From positions 4,348,327-4,412,326 of the forward strand of contig JALIRH010000038.1 of the NCBI GenBank assembly GCA_023055505.1: 64,000 nt of DNA, written 5' to 3'. This DNA comes from Callipepla californica brunnescens (Eukaryota > Chordata > Aves > Galliformes > Odontophoridae). Position 1 is the stretch's first letter, and each line of letters starts with the position of its first letter. The notes below the pieces were generated by a model, which saw nothing but the letters and a program-made list of their open reading frames with translations, searched no databases and had not been told where the DNA came from. Both the position numbers and the translations under genes were made by a program. Shown here in pieces: positions 58,616-64,000 of the stretch.

Positions 58616-61600
58616 TAAAAAATTGGCTTATGCACCATTCCTGGGAATGGCCAGACCACTTAAATAGAAAACAAACACTTCCAGAGTTATTTCTAAAACA
58701 TATATATTTCATATAATTTTCAGTTCTGGCTTCAAGTCTACCTTAGTACATTTTCCCTTTGAATAAATGATAAATCAATAAAACAAAATGGAGACATTAT
58801 TCAAGATATATTATGCTTAATCTAAAAAATAAGAAGTAAAAGTAGTTCCAATGGAAATGAAAAATCATGGAATATATAGTAATAATTTTTGCATTGTGAT
58901 AAACTTGTTTTGAAAAACTTTGTAGGGGGAAAAGGTATTTAGTAGCATCTTCTTTTCAGCTTACAAGAGGATAAAAGCAAAATATTGAATCAGTGAAATC
59001 TTTACATACAAATATATTGTTTTCATAAATATTGCACCATAGCTAGTGTCTGATAACATAAATATATCCTATGCAAAATGAAAGAAAATATGGATTTAAT
59101 ATTAGATCTTGTCTGATAAATATTGTAACTCATTAATTCAAATTCCTGAAGCTGGCATTAATTCAAGTTCCTCAGATCTGCTAAGAGACTAATAAACTTG
59201 TCATAGAGTACTTACATTGAGAAGTGGTGTAAATGTATAACACAAAACTTACTTTCTGAAAGAATCAATGGAAATTAGAAGCAGGAAAGCATTTTTTCAG
59301 AGGATACAAAAGGAAGCATGCGGAAATTTTTTTGTAGAGGCCCAAGCAAACATTATTTAATAAGCTTATCCATTCTAATTTATATTGTTGAAAACAGTGC
59401 AAACTAAATAAACACCACAAAAACAAAAAGAACCCAGAAATAACAGCTATGAGACAATAGAAAATATAGCTGATGTGTGTAGTACCTTCTTGAACAGACT
59501 GATACACACAAAATGAGATTAAATATAGTTAAATATTAAAATTATTGGTAATTAAAAGAATAGCAATTCCTCTCTCAATTTCTTTCTCATTCTCCCATTC
59601 CGTTAAAAATGGATACCTCAAAATACAATTTAACAAGAATGCAGATTATATCTTGCAAAGGGCATCTCTTGTTTGTGTCCTGTCTACGTAAAATATGGCT
59701 ATCAAATGGAGTGTGCATTTTTATTCTATATATAAAGTTCCTGGTGAACCAATGCTGTTTGTTACAACATGCCTAACAGTTCACATGCCTAGTTCGTTCT
59801 ACAAGAAAGTGTAATTTTACAAGTGTATTCTTCCCTTCCCATTCAGTTTTATGCCTTTGTCAGTATTTAGAAAGAAAGGAATGATGGATTAGTCTCTAAA
59901 ATGCAAAAGCATATGATAACAAAGTATCTTTAATTTACTACTTGTTCTGAAAAAAGAATATAATTTATGGTTCATTCTAATTTCTTTTCTTAAGACTGAT
60001 TTGTCTCTCTAACACTTTATCAAGATCATCTTGCATTTGCTCTTATTACTGAGAGACTTCTGGATGAAAGAGATCAATCTGTAGAGTTAAACGTTATCTT
60101 AGTGAATAAAGATGGATATATAAGTAGAAACATTTTTTAAAAAGATCGTTTCAAGACCTCAGAAAGCAAATGGGGGTTATTCCCCTAACAAAAGAAATGA
60201 CTCATTCTTGAATCTAGGACAGGAGTGTTAACATGATCACTAAGACATTGGAAAGTACATGTCAAGTACTGAACAGCATCTCTTACTATTGTAAACAGTT
60301 GAGGTAAGTTTTAATTTAAAAATGTGGTTCTGTTGACAGGCTTTTTATACTCCTGAACAATCATGACATTTGTACTTGCTAAATAAAATGTAGAAACTTA
60401 CATCAGTGAAACAATCACATGTGCACATTATGCTGAACATTTCATAACGTTCCTGCAAACTGTGGAAAAATCTGTATTGATTTGAGCAATATATTTCATT
60501 CAGGTGTTAATACGATCCAGTGCCTGCCAAAGAGAGATTGTAGCTGGAGACACAATGAACTATGTGGAAGTCATTTAGGTAGTGACAGAAAGGATATCTC
60601 ACTGATTGTATATCACTTAGTGTCTTTTTGTGTGTTCTGATGGAAAAACTAATCTCTCTGTATGAATTCTCTAGTGTAGAAATCAGGATATTAATTAATT
60701 CCCTTTTTGTTTCTGATTTTTTTTCCTCTGGAAAGAGCAGCTTTATAAACTTCACTTCCTATCAGCAAAAATCAAATTCTGAACAAGGTTATGATCATGA
60801 TTTAATGCAGTTACTGCAATAAATAGTAATGCACTATTAATTAAGTTAGTTTGCAATCATGACACAGTTTGAGCTCTATTTTAATTCTTTCTTTGTGCCT
60901 TAGCTATGAAAATATTAAAGAATTATCTCCAAATCACTCAATTAAGTAAAATGCTTCCGAGTTTGATGTCAACTGTCTGAAATACAAGAGTCTAAAGCAC
61001 AGGTAAATATGCCTCACATACATATATATATACATATTTCTAGCGGTGGATGATTTAATGCAAATATTAACTTATGTCTTAAAAAAAAAAAAAAAAAAAA
61101 AGTAGTGAAGAAAAAGTTGCCACAGTCTATAATATATTGATATGTTTTCCTTTTTTACTACTAAAAGCTAATGCATTCATCACCACTGTTAGGACAGCAC
61201 AAGATATGCAAATCTGCTGTGACTGCTTTGTGACAGATGGTAGACATATTTAGTATGCTTCTTTCCAGTTTGCTTTCTAAGCCCAGTATATGTTGCTCAA
61301 AGATTTTAGGCTGGGTAAGAAGGAGGAAAGCTGCTTGTTTGTCTTGATGTAGCTGCTTTTTTTGAGGGGGGTTGGGAGAAGCCATTAGTAGAGAGGTGTC
61401 ATTGTCTCTGAAATCTTTTGAGCACCACCAACTTTGGGGATCTAAGAGTGGAGTTCTAGCATCACAAGTGCAGTCTGAAATATCTTGCAGGTTGTTGGTG
61501 ACATACGTTCATTCATCGACAGGGAAGCCTCTAATGTGACTGGGGGCAAGCTTATGCACATTGGTTTTTTTTAAAGAACACTCAATCCCCAAATTCCCCT

Positions 61601-63204
61601 ACTTTCCATTAATGCAAAATTTAGGTAGTTAACCACATCACAGAAGCCAAGAAGCCAAACTCATAGTGCAGATACAAAAACGACTTCATTCTGCTCTTAC
61701 ATGAAAAATTGCACAAACATAATTGTCTAATTTCAACCAGAGAGGATAACTGAACCTGCTTGCCTATCTTTTCCAGACATAACCATTTTAATATAAATGT
61801 ACTTTAAGAAGCTGCATCAGGCTGGAGAATCTGTGTACTAGTGGCATATTCTCAATAGGAAAAAAAATATAATCAGTAATGGGAATTTCAGGTTACAAAT
61901 ACAGCAGTTGCTTTAACTTGGATGAAGTAAACATCAAATGGAAAAACACAGAAACAGTTTTCCAAATATAAATCCTTGGCTCATGTTAAAATTGTTTCTC
62001 TTTCAGAAAATTACCTCAGCAAACAGTACTGGAGGAGGCATAGTTTCCCATAGCTGCAGGGAGGAATAGCTGAATCTAAAGACAAAGTCTGTAACTTCAT
62101 GAACTGAAGCATTAAGAAGGAAACAAATGGGATGCCAGGTATACCACATGCTTTTATGTATGACTTTAAGAGGAAGAAATGTTATTCTCAACAAAGTTTC
62201 CAATTTAAAGCCTTGACAATCCATTAGGGATACTCAATTCCTCAGAAGGCTTGCGCACAATCCAGCTGACAACTTTCTACTTATTAAATAAATACCCACT
62301 ACTTAAATAGTGGGTATTTATTTATTTATTTTTCTTCATATGTGGTAATGTTCTAAGATAAATTAATATATTTTCCTTATTCTTTCTTTACTGTCAGAGC
62401 ATTCTTCATTTTCAACACTGTTTCAATATTTACTTTCAGTAAAGGTTAACCCTTTCTGATCTAATTAATTGTTAAGGAAATCAGTCAGTCTATTTGAAAA
62501 TGTATTGCCTTCATATAATGTCATCTCTGGATTTGTAAGTTTACTAATGCAATAGCACATTTTGCTACTAGAAAAACACTGAATCTTCTCATGCTACTTA
62601 TGTGTGTGTGCAGTTGTAGTTAGATTTGCAAAATTTCATCATAAATCATGCTTTAGGGGATTTATAACTGCAATACCAAATTGCAGCAGTCTTAAATTTA
62701 ACACACAGAGTACACAGTCTTAGCAAGGCAGAGACATCCATTTTACCTTTTAGGTATTATTTTAGATATTATAGATACAACTGACAGTAACATAATGGTG
62801 GTATATAACAAACTCAGTTTAAAGAATTCCCATGATAATTTAGAGTAATGCAGAATTGCCACCCTTTATTCTTACATCATCTGTATTGAAATGAGCTATT
62901 GGAAGCATGCAGAAAATTTACTATCCAAAGCAATGGAGATCTGTTTTTATGGGATGATTAGAAAAAAAGAGTGAAAAATACTGAAGTCATAAAAATTCCA
63001 CCGGGAAAGAACAGACCGAGAATTTGCAGGCTAGAATTACACACCAGACTAATTCATGGAAAATGATCCAAAGGACAAGAGTTCTGATCTAGAATGAGTG
63101 AGAGACTGTGCAGAGGTACTGAGAATCACACAGGAAGCCAGAAACAAGGTGAATGAAGTATCTGAGATCAGTGATAACCTTCAGTCTCAAACATGATGCC
63201 ACTT
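58616..63204. other. AT-rich intergenic DNA, no transposon recognised
   Basis: About 4.6 kb. It contains a short (TA)n at about 61022-61032, a 21-base A run at 61081-61101 and the hairpin at 62285-62324. No open frame with recognisable features. Confidence 0.5.
62285..62324. repeat. 17-bp perfect inverted repeat with 6-nt loop
   Basis: The left arm 62285-62301 (core AAATAAATACCCACTA) pairs without mismatch with 62308-62324 across the loop CTTAAA. The right arm runs on into (TTTA)n. Confidence 0.9.
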
Positions 63205-63818
63205 CAACTTTAATCAAATAATAAAGTGTTAGATCTGAGAAACAATGTGGCCAGTGGAACCAAGGAATTGATTGTTCCTCTGTAGGTGGAAATGGCGAGA
63301 TTACTCATTGAGTGTTGTGGTCAGTTTTGGGCCCCTCACTATGAGAAGGTAATTGAGTTGCTCAAGAATGTGCAAAGAGTATAATGATGCCGGTGACAAG
63401 ATCAGAAAACAAGATAAAGAAGCAAATTACAGAGTTGGGATTCGTTAGTCTGGAGAAAAGAACACTGAGGAGAGACTTCACTCTCTACAGCTACCTGAAA
63501 GGAGGTTGTGGCAAGAAGGGCGCCAGACTCTTTTCTCAGAGGACAAGGGATAAGTCACAAGGAATATGACTGCAGTTGCAACAGGGGAGGTTCAGATTGA
63601 AAATTAGGAATAATTTTGTCACATTAAGAATGGTGAAACATTGTAACACGTAACCCAGGGAAGTGATAGAGTCCCTGTCCCTGGAGGTATCTAAGAGACA
63701 TGTGGACGTGGCACTGAGAGAATTGATTTAGTGATGAGACTCAGTATGTTGGGCTGATGATTGGAACTGATGGTCTTGTAGGTCTTTTCTAATCTAAATG
63801 ATACTATAATTCAATATA
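63205..63818 (+). mobile_element. CR1 LINE 3' end, 5'-truncated
   Basis: The ORF2 C-terminal region is recognisable: the frame 63384-63569 reads LGFVSLEKRTLRRDF and YSYLKGGCGKKGARLFSQRT, the normal CR1 ending. The 3' UTR follows ('gaactgatggtcttgtagg' at about 63765), ending with a diverged octamer 'aaatgatactataattc' at about 63797-63813. The region before 63250 is weakly similar, so the left edge is approximate. Confidence 0.88.
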
Positions 63819-64000
63819 CAAGAAATCCCATGTGCACCCTCAGGTGGTATGGAATGTTTCTTTACATCAGGCGTTATTGAACATTGCTTAAGCTTTGTTG
63901 TTTTCATGCCCTAATTAGGAGACTAAATTAATACATAGGCTGCTCTCAAAGTCCAAAATCTATCCATGTAATAACATAACTGTAAAATTTTAGCATAAAT

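Overview
The window looks like intergenic DNA of a bird, most likely a galliform close to chicken. The grounds are about fifteen pieces of the avian LINE family CR1 (several with the typical ATTCTATG-type 3' octamers), a short mariner-type element of the kind known from chicken, and LTRs of types I recognise from bird genomes. The DNA is AT-rich. I find no host protein-coding gene, tRNA, rRNA, CRISPR array or bacterial-type operon. The open frames are CR1 remnants, low-complexity reading through microsatellites, or short frames expected by chance. All family names come from recognition of the sequence, not from a database search.

Layout. 1-1714: unremarkable. 1715-6029: two CR1 segments in permuted order, a C-terminal ORF2 piece followed directly by a 5' half with 5' UTR, ORF1, endonuclease and the start of the reverse transcriptase, all on + and all broken. 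7185-7866: an internally deleted mariner copy with inverted ends, abutting a CR1 endonuclease fragment. 8173-13418: four more CR1 copies on both strands and a 515-bp pentanucleotide array. 14692-15352: an old solo LTR bracketed by 65-73 bp imperfect direct repeats. 15353-27580: mostly unique DNA with a CR1 3' tip, a CR1 copy at 20.4-21.1 kb and a perfect 42-unit (TTTCC)n array. 27586-28162: a younger, CpG-rich solo LTR of the same family on the - strand, with a clean 5-bp target duplication. 28168-38409: over 10 kb with no recognisable transposon. 38410-58615: five CR1 copies and two further probable LTR pieces. 58616-63204: unique DNA with a 17-bp perfect hairpin. 63205-63818: a last CR1 3' end.

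There is no interacting gene set to describe; the window is a record of retroelement insertion, decay and simple-repeat growth. The points most worth checking are the long direct repeats that meet the ends of the LTR at 14765-15289, the complementary permuted CR1 halves at 1715-6029, the mariner copy, and the block-structured pentamer array.
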